The notes under the pieces: generated by a model
What the model saw: the letters and a program-made list of their open reading frames with translations, nothing else
What the model was told of the DNA's origin: nothing
Database searches by the model: none
Shown here: positions 1-10,485 of the stretch, one piece after another
How the letters are laid out: every line of letters starts with the position of its first letter
How positions within the stretch are numbered: position 1 is the first letter of the stretch
Made by a program: the position numbers and the translations under genes
Source: an uncultured Bacteroidales bacterium
GTDB lineage: Bacteria > Bacteroidota > Bacteroidia > Bacteroidales > Paludibacteraceae
Length of the DNA: 64,000 nucleotides
Reading direction: 5' to 3'
NCBI GenBank assembly: GCA_947164985.1
Contig: CAMUYI010000001.1
Location: 310,001 to 374,000 of the forward strand

Positions 1-2
1 AT

Positions 3-698
3 ATCTTCCAGTTCGCCGGCATGGCCTTTCTGCTGCTCGCTCTCTTCAAGCGGCTCAGACTGTCGATGGGCTGGGCGGCTGTTGCTGCGGCGCTGATGTC
101 GGTGGCGGGCTGCTTCATACGTCAACTGGATCTGGGTTCTTTCTGGCTCAATCTCATTGCCAGCCCCTTTGTCGGGATCAATACCGAGTTGGTACAGACG
201 GATTTTCCGCTGCTCAACTGGTTCGGCTTCGTCATCGTCGGTTATGGAGTAGGTAAGATGCTTCGTCGCTGTGCGGACGTGGACAAGTTGTGCCTGATCA
301 TTCTGCCCGTATCGGCAGTGGTGTACGGTGCGTATGCCGCCTATGCCATCCCGCGCGGGATAGGTATGTTCAGCACGGACTGCACGGAATTCTATCACAT
401 GAATACCTTAGATTTTGCGATCTGCGTCGTTGCCTCCCTATTGGCTATGAGTCTGTGCCATTTCATCGCCAAGTACATGCCGGACGGTCTGATGCATGTG
501 GTGACACGCATATGCAGTGACCTGACGAAGATATACATTGCCCAATGGATCATCATCATGTGGGTGGTCTATGCGTTCATGACGGACTATATGGACTGGC
601 AGCTGCCTGTCGGATGGCTGTTCGTCGTAGGTATCGTCGTGCTGCTCCTTTCCATCGGATGGGCACGGCTCAAACCGCTCTCCAAACTGAAAATGTAA
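3..698 (+). CDS. Acyltransferase-like integral membrane protein, C-terminal part (5' truncated by window edge)
   Basis: The reading frame is open from base 3 (Ile-Phe-Gln-Phe-Ala-Gly before the first Met at 21), so the true start lies outside the window. The visible 230 or so residues hold about six to seven hydrophobic segments separated by short loops, ending in a basic tail (ARLKPLSKLKM). The pattern, with a late segment reading IYIAQWIIIMWVVYAF, resembles the C-terminal half of acyltransferase-3 type membrane proteins that O-acylate sugars or lipids. The catalytic N-terminal part is not visible, so the family is a guess from topology. The giant secreted protein starts 13 nt downstream without its own promoter, which suggests co-transcription. 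Other multi-pass families cannot be excluded. Confidence 0.5.
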   Translation: MFQFAGMAFLLLALFKRLRLSMGWAAVAAALMSVAGCFIRQLDLGSFWLNLIASPFVGINTELVQTDFPLLNWFGFVIVGYGVGKMLRRCADVDKLCLIILPVSAVVYGAYAAYAIPRGIGMFSTDCTEFYHMNTLDFAICVVASLLAMSLCHFIAKYMPDGLMHVVTRICSDLTKIYIAQWIIIMWVVYAFMTDYMDWQLPVGWLFVVGIVVLLLSIGWARLKPLSKLKM

Positions 699-711
699 AT
701 CAATACAGTAT

Positions 712-3700
712 ATGAAAAAGATCACGTTTTTATTACTTTTAGCTCTCGTAGCGGTATCGTTGCCGCTACATGTACAGGCCAATGACTATCTGGAGGTGCA
801 GCGTCACTACCAGGTCTATAGCAATGGCCGCAATTCGATTCACTTCAAGATCCCGGTATGGGCGCATGGTAACTGGAATGACTACCATCTGGACTCCGCC
901 AATACGGTTGTTCGCTGGCAGGTGATAGGTGAGTCCGCCGAGGGGTTCCTGAGTGTGGGCGGTCCTGCCTTGGGTGTCAACCGCGAGAGCAATGACAAGG
1001 GTAATGCCCGCGTATGGATGTGGCGTGGCTCCGATGATCATCATACCAAGGGTGGGGCGATTGTAGTCACCAATGAGTATAACGGTAATCGCCCTCAGTT
1101 TGAGTTCACCGGCGGTTGGTCGACCATCGATCTCAAGCAGCAGGCGGATGACGACTGCAAGCGCGTGACCATTCTGGAGTTCGACTGGTATCCGCCTGCA
1201 GTGCTCAACAACAAGAAATTCAAGATCTCCATTGTAGCGGATATCCGCAAGCGTGCTTCGACCAAGGCAGACTACTACATGACCTTCGAGTTCCCCACCA
1301 CCTTCACCGGTGGCGACAACACGGCGGCGCCTCAGCTCTATACGCCCTATCTGTATATGGTCAATGAGGCGGGTGTTACCGGTCGCGGACTGGCGGCTAT
1401 TCCCTATTATTCGCAGGCCAAACCGATATCCTATACCCATGCGCTTTCCGGTGAAACGGTGCAAATCCAAGAGAATAGCGGTACGATGTATGTACCTACT
1501 TCCGACTCGGGCTACTACGCGTTTGATGCCACCTTCAAGGTCTATCGCAACGAGGAAACCGGAGACATAGAGACCATTCATTCGAATGCCGTACATGTTC
1601 CGGCGTACCACCGCATCTATGATTTCAAAGCGACAGCACAACAGGATGATTATGGCAGCTATACCGGTGCGAATATTGTGACTTGGCATACGAAATACCC
1701 GCAAGCCAAGGATCTGATTCAGGGCGACTATTTCGAGATCCAACGTGCGTTCAAGAGCGATTTCTCCGATGCGCAAACCATTCAACTGATGCCGATGAAA
1801 ACTACCGACAGTCTCTATCAGTTCGTGGACGATAACCGCACGGCCTGGAACGGCACAGAGCTGCGAACCGATACGATCGCTGCCCGCTTGTCTGTCAGCG
1901 AGAAGGACTTTACCGTCTATGATGACGATGAAAACCCCGTAGCGGATGTGACCATGACCCTCACGGCCAATAAGCTGGTATTGCCCTCTGCACCGGTGTA
2001 CTACCGTGTTCGTCGTACCTCGTCGGCGGTATGGGATTGGAACCACGACTTCGCACGCTCCTTTGAGCTCTACAAGAGCACGTTCCTTGCGCCCCTCAAG
2101 CAGACTCAGGTGGATTATATCTTAGATTCGAACTTTGTGAATAACAAAGTGGTGCACTTCTGCATCGGTATCGATAACATGCAGATTGGCCCGCGTGCCC
2201 TCTCTATCGACGAGTGCGAGTTGAACTATAACTCCATCCGCCCGCGTACCAACGATAGTTGTGTCAACTATATCCTCGATTACCCGAGCGTCTATTGGGA
2301 TAGGAACAACATACCTATTCGACACAACAGCGATATCTATATCTATGTTCGTACCGCTGATGGTCAGGAGCCTTATGGTCCCCGTCCCGGTACGTTGACC
2401 ACCGGTGGTACGACCAGATTCCGTGTACCGGTTGGTAGTACCGTAGAGCGCCTCATTCGCCTCAAAGAGATTGATATCCCCATTGAATTTGACTTGCTCA
2501 CAGACAGTTTGGCCACGACCTATATGGGCGATGAAGCGCAAGATAAATATGAAAAGATCACCTTCAATTATAACTCCTCATTCTTCAGTTGGTTCGGCCC
2601 TATATCTGCATATGTAAAGGTCAAAAGTGAAATCAACAGTAGAACCCTCATGCCCTCGAGGGAGGTGGATAGTATCCTGACAGCGCGTAAAGAAGACTTC
2701 AAGCAGCTGTTATTTCCCCAGTTAGGGTCCCTCAATGATGGTTATGGCCGTTGTACTTGGGATCGCACGGCTCGTCTCATCCTGCGTCGCACGATGGTAG
2801 AAACAGGACAAGTTATTGATTTGTCGGTTCCCCAAGACAGCATCATTCGTCTTACGGACGGTAGCTGGATGGCTCACATGACGGATGTGGCAGACGCCCC
2901 CTGTACCCACTACCGCTATCAGGTTCTCATTGACCAGTCGCATGCGACCCTGCGCGTAGCCGACTCTGTCTTTTTGCAGCCGATTACCATTAAAGGCCCC
3001 GAACTCTATTCCGAGCAAGCGGCACGAGTGACGTCCTTCACGGCTTCGCAGGGCGACGCCCACGATCAATTGAAATCCGGTGTACAGCTCCAATGGACGG
3101 TCAACTCGACGGCAGTCGATTCGTTTGTGGTCAAGCGTGTGATCAAAGGCTCCACCGATGCTCCCGAGATCATCTATCGGGGCGAGGATAACTTCTTCTT
3201 CGACGAGACCGCCGTGCCCGATCAGCACTACGAATATACCGTCACGGCGTACTATACCTGTAATGGCAATACGACCGATCATCCCCTTTCGGCGGAAGGC
3301 TGGCGTTCGCCCTACGGACAGATCTCCGGTATGATCCAAATGCCGGATAACACCGGTATGGCGGGCGTACAGGTCATCCTCTCCTCGAATGGACAGACTC
3401 TGGCCACCCTCACAACGGATGCCACGGGTGCGTATCTGTTTGACAGTCTGCGATATGACCTCACGACGGGTACCATCTATACCGTCACGCCTACTTCGCA
3501 GTACGGTACCTTCAGTTATAACAGCACTTCCTCCGGCGTGGCTACCGTGGCGCTGGATGCGAGTCATCCCGTCGCGTCGGCGATCCATTTCGTCAATACC
3601 AGCTCCGTTCGGCTCACCGGTCGTGTGCTCTACGACCTCTCGACCATCCCGGTAGCGGATGCCTGCTTCATCCTCAACGGCGATACCATCCGTCGGGGCG

Positions 3701-6700
3701 ATCTCATCTATCGTACCGGTACGGACGGTAATTTCGAACTGGTTGTTCCCAAGTCCATGCCCTGCCGTCTGCAAGTAGCCAAACCCGGACATACGTTCAA
3801 GAACGACGGCTGGCTCTTCGTCACGGAGGGCGATACGGCCTTCTCGCTCGTCAAACCGCTGGATGGTGTGCGGTTCTACGATACCACCAAGGTGCGGCTT
3901 GTCGGACGTGTAGCCGGTGGTAATGACCAGCAGGCACTCAAGCACGGTTTCGGGTTGGGTAAGAATAACTTGGGCGATGATCTCCAACTGGTTCTCATGC
4001 TCGAGGGCGACAACACCGCTCATATCGTTCATGACCCCGATGACCTGACACGTGACACACTCCACCGCTCGGTCGATGCTACCGATATCCTCTTCGAGCA
4101 GAAACGTATCATCATCCGTCCGGATGTCGCGACGGGTGAGTATGCGGCGGACCTCTTCCCGGTGAAGTATAAAGTGGTGCAGGCTACTGCCAACGGCTAT
4201 GCCACTCTCTTCCCCACAGGTACAGGCAGCGAGACATTCGATCTGACAAATGCACCGCTGAATCATATCTATGATACCTACAACGACAGCACGATCACCT
4301 ATAACGCCGTCTACGACCGTATCTATCGTGCGCCGATCCAGATCAAGATGACCCAGCTCCTCTATGGTATGGAGAAAGCCGGATATGGAGAGCAAACGGG
4401 CGAATTTACGGATATAGACGGTAAGACATACGACCTGTCGTTCTATACCGAGCAGAACGGCGAAGCCGTATATACCTTGGGTTATCCTGTCTTCATGTAC
4501 AATCGCCAGTACCAGTTCATGGTTTCGGCTTATGAGGAATACTGCTATAATAATAACAAACAGACCGGTATTATCGACCGCGTGCCTATCCGCAGCGGTT
4601 CGGTGACCATCCGCAACGGTCTCCATTCGGCTACCGAGAGTCGTTCCTACGAACTCGACAATGAGGGCAAGAACACGTCTGTTCTGCTCAAGAGTGATAA
4701 TATCGACTTCTCCAACTCCGGCGAAGCTGCCCTGCGTAGCGTCAGCGCCGCACTCACGACCGAAGGCAATACCGTCGAGACCGACCTCTTCCAGGCTTTC
4801 ATCAGCGGAGATGTGGTACGAAACCAAACCCTTCGCTCTTCATCAGCGGATATAGTACTGCTTGATATCGTCCGCGACCCGGGCGGAATGGGAAGTAGCT
4901 CTTGGCTCGAACAGGGTAGTACCTATAAGTTCGGCTATAGTTCTCATACCCATTGGGAAGGAGGTGCGGAGATTGGTCTCAAATGGGGCGACGGTTTGAC
5001 CCAAAGTATCGGTGTCGTATCGGCCCCGGCAGGCGCTGGTACGTACGCCGGATCGGTCTTTGAGTCCAGTCGCGCCATCACCCTCTCTATCCCCTTCTCT
5101 TGGGAATGGGATTGGACGAACAAGTACAGCTATGAGTTTACCACCTCTTCGCGTATAGCGACGAGTTCCTCCTATTCAGGAGTAGGCGCTAACGCGGATG
5201 TGTACCTTGGTGCGACACGTAGTATCGTTACCGGTCTGGCGAAATCTGTTTCCGTCATCTCTGATAGTCTCTGGCAGGCACGTCAGACTGCCTACCGCGG
5301 TGGAGCTGTCAAACTCCTTGCGCAAGGTACCGATGCCGACGGACACAAGTTCTACCTCGTCACGGGTGAGAAATCCGTCATCGGTTCGATGATCGACAAT
5401 ACCTTCATCTATTCCCAGAAATACATCCTCGAATCCGTCATTCCGGCGCTTGCGATGCGACGTCTGAACTTGCTGGAGAACTTCTCCGATCGGGAAACGG
5501 CACAGACCGTTGCCAACCAACGCGGCGTTCCTGTCTATTGGTACAAGGGGCTGCAGGAGAAGATTGTTGCTTCCGATACGCTCAAGACCACGGACTACGA
5601 GATGATCGCACCCGAGATATCCGAGCAACCCTTCCCCGATGAGGTGGCGACAATCGACAAACGTGTCATGAAATGGATCACCATCATCTCCAACAACGAG
5701 AAGGAGAAAGTCATGGCGCGTATGTCGGGACAGAAACTCGGCACGTACTCTGTCAGCGGCAATAATACCTACACCCGCAATGACAACTACGCTTACGGCG
5801 CTTCTTACACCGTCATGCCGCAGGATGGATTGTGGTTGTACAATATTATACAGACCGGAACAGCTGTGGCAGAGCGCCTAACACTCGATAATCTGAAAAA
5901 TATGAAAAGTTTCTGGGAAAGTTCAGGTAAGGCTATCGGTGAATCGGTAAGCGAGATCATTGATGAACAATTCTCCAAAAAAATGTATGATCTGTTTGAT
6001 GATGAATTGGTCGATCAAGAAGTTTTGAAACCGGAAGAACTGGAGGGAAAAACCTCTACCGCAAAATGGAAGATTGTCTTTGAACCGATACTGTCCTATA
6101 CCAACGACGAGTATCGCACCTCCGAAGCAGTAGTAAGCCGCAAAGTGGGCTTTACCCTCTCGCCTGACCCGCACGGAGACATCTCCGTTTCCGTCTTCCG
6201 CGCCAATCTGGACAGCGTCTTCTACAAAGGTTCGGCAGTATCCCGTGAGGAAACCAAAATGGAGAATGATTCCTTGTGCTACGGCAGTTATGTCTTCTAC
6301 ACCGAAGGCGGTAGTTCCTACTGTCCGCACGAGGGCGAAGAGCGTACCAAGTTCTACAACGCCGGTACTTCCATTATCGGCAATGGTACGCTTTATGCAG
6401 CCAAACCGGAGATGGCAATCAATACCTACGAGCAGACCAATGTAGCATCCGACAAACCCGCTATCTTCCGCCTCACGCTGATGAACAATGCGGATATGGA
6501 GAGTGCTTTCCAGTCCGGCGAATACATGCATCTCTCGCTCGCGGGCGGCAATCCCGATGGCGCGAAAGTGTTCATCGACGGAGTGCCTATCGCAGCAGGC
6601 TATCCGCTCTATCTCGTGGCCGGCAAACCCGTTGTCAAGACCATGGAGGTCTATCGCGGACAAGCCGATGACTACAACGATATGGAGCTCCAGCTCAGCC

Positions 6701-9700
6701 TCGATGCATGTGAGAAGATATATAGTTCGCTCAAGTTCTCCGTACATTACCTGCCGCAGTCCTCGCCGGTAAACATCGCTTATCCGCGTGACAAATGGGT
6801 GATGAACACCCTCTCGGCGCGTGACTCGCTCGGCTACTACCTGCCCATTACCATCGACGGATTCGATATCCACCATAAGAACTTCGACCATATCGAGTTC
6901 CAATACAAGCTCTCCACGGAGAACAACGATGCCTGGGTAACCCAGTGCTCCTTCTTCGCGAACGACAGCCTCTATAACCAGGCTACGGGTAACAAAGCCA
7001 TGATCGAGAACGGACGCATTACCCCGTTCCGCTTCTACGGCGAGCGCGATCCGAAAGAACTCAACTACGACCTGCGTGCCGTTTCCTTCTGCCGCTACGG
7101 ATCGGGCTTCGTCACCAAGGAATCGCCCGTCATCAGTGGTATCAAAGATACGCGTCCGCCGGTGCTCTTCGGCAAACCGCTACCTGCTAACGGTATCCTT
7201 AAACTCGACGGGGATATCAAACTGCGCTTCAGCGAACCCATTGCAGGCAACTGGCTCGATGAGGATAACAACTTCCAGGTGCTCGGCGTGACCAATGCCA
7301 CCGGCATCACGCAGACTACCTCGCTCTATTTCGACGGCCAGGCCGACCACTATGCCGCCAGCCAGGTGTCACGTGAAATGGCTATCACGGACCTCACCAT
7401 CGATATGCTCATCAAGCCGGCAGAGACCAACCGCGAGATGACCCTCTTTGCGCACGGCGACGATACCTATTCGATTGCCTTTAGCCTCACGGCGGACAAC
7501 CGCCTCAAACTGACAACGGAGTCGGACGGCTACCACGATGAAATCCTCTCTGAACCGATGCAGGCGCTGTCTACTACGGACTTCACGCGCGTCATCATGA
7601 CCTATGACTTCGGTGAGGATGAAGTACGCTTCTATGCCGGCACGCTGGACATCACAGACAACGCAAGAACTTCGTGGATCTTGCAGAACGAAGCCGCTCC
7701 GCTGCGGTTCGGCGCCGGACTGAAGGGCGAGAATCCCTTCCATGGTAACATGATGGAGGTGCGCATATGGACCAAGGCACTCAGCCCTGCTGAGATAGCC
7801 AACACCCACCTCCGCCGACTTACCGGATATGAGCACGGACTGCTGGCGTACTATCCGCTCTCCGAGAGCAAAGGTACCGTACTGGACGATCTGGCATCCG
7901 GCGCTACACTGATCGCCGAAGGACTCTCGTGGACCAATCCGCAGGGTATATCTCTCGCTACCAATGGCAATAAAGTACGCTTGCAGCCGACGCTCTTCTC
8001 GCGTACCGAAGCCGAGGACTACACCTTCATGTGCTGGTTCCGCAGCGAGAACGCTTCGTGGGATAAGGTATCCCTCTTCGGTACGGCTGTAGGCGACTCC
8101 GTCACCATGCAACTGGCGTTTGACGATGGCACGGTCCGCTTTACCGCAGGCAATGTGGATGCCTTCGCTTCGGCTGATCTCACCGACGGCAATTGGCACC
8201 ACTGCGTACTCGTCATCAGCAAGACCTATAACAGCGGTGCGCTCTATATCGACAACCAGATGGTGCTGAACTTCCCGACAATAGGTCTCGGTGCGCTATC
8301 CGGCACTTCCGTATGGCTCGCCGACGGACTGGAGGGTAATATCGACGATGTATGTCTCTTTGAGCAGGCGCTGCCTGCGGAACTCGTCGCGGAGTACGGC
8401 AAACAGACGCCTAACGGCGAGGAGATGGGGCTCATCAACCTCCTTACCTTCTCGCGCGTGAAGCGCAATTCCTCCGGCGTCATGGAGCAAGTCTTCTGCC
8501 CCGATAACCAGCGCGTCTTCCGCGATGCCAATGGCAATGTGGTCAATAAGATCCAACCGCTGCTCGTGGACGACCTTGCGCCGCAAGCCGATAAGAGCAA
8601 TTATGCGCCGGTACGCGACCGCGGTCTGCTCACTAACCTGCCTTTTAACTGGACCTATCAGGAATCCGACCTGCTTATCAATATCAAGACGCTGCCGCGC
8701 GAGATCAACAAACGCACCATGTACCTCACCGTACGTGACGTCGAAGACCTCAATGGCAACCGATTGCCGTCGCCTGTCATGTGGACTGTCTATGCCAACC
8801 TCAATAGTATCGTTTGGGGTGGACGATCCCTGCAGATCATGACCGACAATGAGCAGGCATCCGTTGTGCGTAACTCGATAACGATAGCGAACCAAACCGG
8901 TATGACGCGTCAATATACGATTGACCACCTGCCGAATTGGCTTTCCGTCTCGCCCGCACAAGGTACACTTGAAGCAGAGGACCAGAAGACGGTTACCTTC
9001 ACCGTCACGAAAACACTCAAACCCGGCCTGCATAACCATGTCGTCTATCTGACCGATGATCAGGGACTCTCCGAACCGCTGTTGATAGAAGTGATCGTTG
9101 AGACCGAACCGCCCTATACCAACGTGGACCTCAATAAGTATCCGATGAATATGTCCCTGTGCGGACGTGTGATCATTAAGGAAGGCAGCAAGACCGTCAT
9201 TAACACCAACGAGCAAGATTATGTCTATGCCATCTATAATAACGAGTGTGTCGGAGTAGCACATTGTACCGCTGACGGCGAATTGTATCTCACTGTCCAC
9301 GGCGACGATAGCATGAACCGCAAACCCATCCGCTTCCAACTATGGAAAGCATCGAGCGGAAAAACCTACATGCTCACGCCGAACAAGAACGTCCTCTTCT
9401 CCCACGGCTTTGTTTATGGCTGCGGCTCAGAAGAACCGGTTCAACTCACCACAAGCGGAGGAGAGATGCAAACCATCGCACTTAGCAAAGGATGGAACTG
9501 GATATCCACCAACCTTGATGTCAAAACCGACCTGCAGAATGCGATCACAGCCGAATATACATGGAGTGAAGGCGACCTCATCAAGAACCCTGCTACACGT
9601 AGCTTCAGCACCTATTCGGAGGCAGAGGATAACTTCATAGGTACGCTCAATAACCTGCAATTCGACCAGATGTACATGATGTATGTCCAGCAGACGAATA

Positions 9701-10485
9701 GCATGCATATCTTCGGCGAGGGCTTGAAAGATGACACCATGCGTCTCTCCCTGCGCGGAGATGGACAATGGAGCCCGATGCCATGTATGCTGCGCGATGT
9801 GACCCCGTTGCTAGAAGCGTTGAACGACTATTTCGACTATGCTTCTACCGGCGATCTGCTGAAAGGACATAATAGTTTTGCTGTCTTCTCGACGGATAAG
9901 AAATGGGTAGGAGACCTGACTGCTCTACGTCCCGGCGAAGGATACCTCTTCCGCCGCTTGGCTCCGGGTACGGTCAAGATACGCTTCTATAACGCATCTA
10001 GCAGCAACGCACCACGTCGTGCTTCGTCCGCTGCTCAGGACAACCGTCCCGAGTTCACCAATCCGAACGCCGCTACCAACATGACCATGATCGCGAAGGT
10101 ATCTTACAGCGAAAGCGGTCTTACAGTGAAACGGTCTTACAGCGAAAGCGGTCTTACAGGCGTAGCCGATCAGACGCTCCGCGTCTATGTCAACGATGAG
10201 TTGGCTTGCGTCGCTACACCGATCACGATTGATGAGCAGACCTATTACTTCCTTACGATCCAAAGCGATAAGACTGGCGCGCTCCGTTTCGAGATGGACG
10301 GACAGACTCTCGAACCCGAAAATGGCGCCATCCATTACGCAACGAATAGCCATGCCGGTAGCCTCAAAGCACCGATCCTCCTGCGTCCTGCCGATGAGAC
10401 CGGTGTCTATAAAGTCATCGAGAATGACCATGTTGTAATTATCCGAAATAATGAAAAATATGATGTTACAGGTAAAAAACTTTAG
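712..10485 (+). CDS. Giant secreted mosaic protein (3257 aa) with LamG, BACON-like and carboxypeptidase-regulatory-like domains and C-terminal sorting-like motif
   Basis: Seen: a signal peptide (about residues 1-23, ending LHVQA), Fn3-like stretches (about 780-865), two carboxypeptidase-regulatory/CNA-B-like beta domains (about 870-950 and 965-1040), two LamG/concanavalin-like domains (about 2200-2385 and 2410-2570, the second with a DGNWHHCVLVI core), and a BACON/Ig-like domain (about 2696-2800). Two copies of a domain also found in the next gene lie at about 2812-2900 and 3122-3215, with a GWNWIST segment between them near 2928. The protein ends YDVTGKKL within a short motif shared with other exported proteins here. 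The likely role is a surface-exposed or secreted adhesive/binding protein exported by T9SS; the substrate is unknown. An in-frame tandem repeat at 10102-10159 interrupts the last shared domain. The gene overlaps the downstream lipoprotein by 35 nt. Confidence 0.85.
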   Translation: MKKITFLLLLALVAVSLPLHVQANDYLEVQRHYQVYSNGRNSIHFKIPVWAHGNWNDYHLDSANTVVRWQVIGESAEGFLSVGGPALGVNRESNDKGNARVWMWRGSDDHHTKGGAIVVTNEYNGNRPQFEFTGGWSTIDLKQQADDDCKRVTILEFDWYPPAVLNNKKFKISIVADIRKRASTKADYYMTFEFPTTFTGGDNTAAPQLYTPYLYMVNEAGVTGRGLAAIPYYSQAKPISYTHALSGETVQIQENSGTMYVPTSDSGYYAFDATFKVYRNEETGDIETIHSNAVHVPAYHRIYDFKATAQQDDYGSYTGANIVTWHTKYPQAKDLIQGDYFEIQRAFKSDFSDAQTIQLMPMKTTDSLYQFVDDNRTAWNGTELRTDTIAARLSVSEKDFTVYDDDENPVADVTMTLTANKLVLPSAPVYYRVRRTSSAVWDWNHDFARSFELYKSTFLAPLKQTQVDYILDSNFVNNKVVHFCIGIDNMQIGPRALSIDECELNYNSIRPRTNDSCVNYILDYPSVYWDRNNIPIRHNSDIYIYVRTADGQEPYGPRPGTLTTGGTTRFRVPVGSTVERLIRLKEIDIPIEFDLLTDSLATTYMGDEAQDKYEKITFNYNSSFFSWFGPISAYVKVKSEINSRTLMPSREVDSILTARKEDFKQLLFPQLGSLNDGYGRCTWDRTARLILRRTMVETGQVIDLSVPQDSIIRLTDGSWMAHMTDVADAPCTHYRYQVLIDQSHATLRVADSVFLQPITIKGPELYSEQAARVTSFTASQGDAHDQLKSGVQLQWTVNSTAVDSFVVKRVIKGSTDAPEIIYRGEDNFFFDETAVPDQHYEYTVTAYYTCNGNTTDHPLSAEGWRSPYGQISGMIQMPDNTGMAGVQVILSSNGQTLATLTTDATGAYLFDSLRYDLTTGTIYTVTPTSQYGTFSYNSTSSGVATVALDASHPVASAIHFVNTSSVRLTGRVLYDLSTIPVADACFILNGDTIRRGDLIYRTGTDGNFELVVPKSMPCRLQVAKPGHTFKNDGWLFVTEGDTAFSLVKPLDGVRFYDTTKVRLVGRVAGGNDQQALKHGFGLGKNNLGDDLQLVLMLEGDNTAHIVHDPDDLTRDTLHRSVDATDILFEQKRIIIRPDVATGEYAADLFPVKYKVVQATANGYATLFPTGTGSETFDLTNAPLNHIYDTYNDSTITYNAVYDRIYRAPIQIKMTQLLYGMEKAGYGEQTGEFTDIDGKTYDLSFYTEQNGEAVYTLGYPVFMYNRQYQFMVSAYEEYCYNNNKQTGIIDRVPIRSGSVTIRNGLHSATESRSYELDNEGKNTSVLLKSDNIDFSNSGEAALRSVSAALTTEGNTVETDLFQAFISGDVVRNQTLRSSSADIVLLDIVRDPGGMGSSSWLEQGSTYKFGYSSHTHWEGGAEIGLKWGDGLTQSIGVVSAPAGAGTYAGSVFESSRAITLSIPFSWEWDWTNKYSYEFTTSSRIATSSSYSGVGANADVYLGATRSIVTGLAKSVSVISDSLWQARQTAYRGGAVKLLAQGTDADGHKFYLVTGEKSVIGSMIDNTFIYSQKYILESVIPALAMRRLNLLENFSDRETAQTVANQRGVPVYWYKGLQEKIVASDTLKTTDYEMIAPEISEQPFPDEVATIDKRVMKWITIISNNEKEKVMARMSGQKLGTYSVSGNNTYTRNDNYAYGASYTVMPQDGLWLYNIIQTGTAVAERLTLDNLKNMKSFWESSGKAIGESVSEIIDEQFSKKMYDLFDDELVDQEVLKPEELEGKTSTAKWKIVFEPILSYTNDEYRTSEAVVSRKVGFTLSPDPHGDISVSVFRANLDSVFYKGSAVSREETKMENDSLCYGSYVFYTEGGSSYCPHEGEERTKFYNAGTSIIGNGTLYAAKPEMAINTYEQTNVASDKPAIFRLTLMNNADMESAFQSGEYMHLSLAGGNPDGAKVFIDGVPIAAGYPLYLVAGKPVVKTMEVYRGQADDYNDMELQLSLDACEKIYSSLKFSVHYLPQSSPVNIAYPRDKWVMNTLSARDSLGYYLPITIDGFDIHHKNFDHIEFQYKLSTENNDAWVTQCSFFANDSLYNQATGNKAMIENGRITPFRFYGERDPKELNYDLRAVSFCRYGSGFVTKESPVISGIKDTRPPVLFGKPLPANGILKLDGDIKLRFSEPIAGNWLDEDNNFQVLGVTNATGITQTTSLYFDGQADHYAASQVSREMAITDLTIDMLIKPAETNREMTLFAHGDDTYSIAFSLTADNRLKLTTESDGYHDEILSEPMQALSTTDFTRVIMTYDFGEDEVRFYAGTLDITDNARTSWILQNEAAPLRFGAGLKGENPFHGNMMEVRIWTKALSPAEIANTHLRRLTGYEHGLLAYYPLSESKGTVLDDLASGATLIAEGLSWTNPQGISLATNGNKVRLQPTLFSRTEAEDYTFMCWFRSENASWDKVSLFGTAVGDSVTMQLAFDDGTVRFTAGNVDAFASADLTDGNWHHCVLVISKTYNSGALYIDNQMVLNFPTIGLGALSGTSVWLADGLEGNIDDVCLFEQALPAELVAEYGKQTPNGEEMGLINLLTFSRVKRNSSGVMEQVFCPDNQRVFRDANGNVVNKIQPLLVDDLAPQADKSNYAPVRDRGLLTNLPFNWTYQESDLLINIKTLPREINKRTMYLTVRDVEDLNGNRLPSPVMWTVYANLNSIVWGGRSLQIMTDNEQASVVRNSITIANQTGMTRQYTIDHLPNWLSVSPAQGTLEAEDQKTVTFTVTKTLKPGLHNHVVYLTDDQGLSEPLLIEVIVETEPPYTNVDLNKYPMNMSLCGRVIIKEGSKTVINTNEQDYVYAIYNNECVGVAHCTADGELYLTVHGDDSMNRKPIRFQLWKASSGKTYMLTPNKNVLFSHGFVYGCGSEEPVQLTTSGGEMQTIALSKGWNWISTNLDVKTDLQNAITAEYTWSEGDLIKNPATRSFSTYSEAEDNFIGTLNNLQFDQMYMMYVQQTNSMHIFGEGLKDDTMRLSLRGDGQWSPMPCMLRDVTPLLEALNDYFDYASTGDLLKGHNSFAVFSTDKKWVGDLTALRPGEGYLFRRLAPGTVKIRFYNASSSNAPRRASSAAQDNRPEFTNPNAATNMTMIAKVSYSESGLTVKRSYSESGLTGVADQTLRVYVNDELACVATPITIDEQTYYFLTIQSDKTGALRFEMDGQTLEPENGAIHYATNSHAGSLKAPILLRPADETGVYKVIENDHVVIIRNNEKYDVTGKKL
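10102..10159 (+). repeat. In-frame 16/17-bp tandem repeat inside the giant protein gene
   Basis: Units TCTTACAGCGAAAGCGG (10102-10118), TCTTACAGTGAAACGG (10119-10134), TCTTACAGCGAAAGCGG (10135-10151) and a partial TCTTACAG (10152-10159). A 17+16 pair makes 33 bp, so the frame is kept and SYSESGLT appears twice. It sits just after an AKV strand of a conserved beta domain. Confidence 0.9.

Noticed and set aside
2722..4827. 701-codon open frame on the minus strand inside the giant protein gene
   Set aside because: It is fully antisense to a gene with clear signal peptide and domains, has no promoter or family resemblance, and arises from codon bias of the plus strand.
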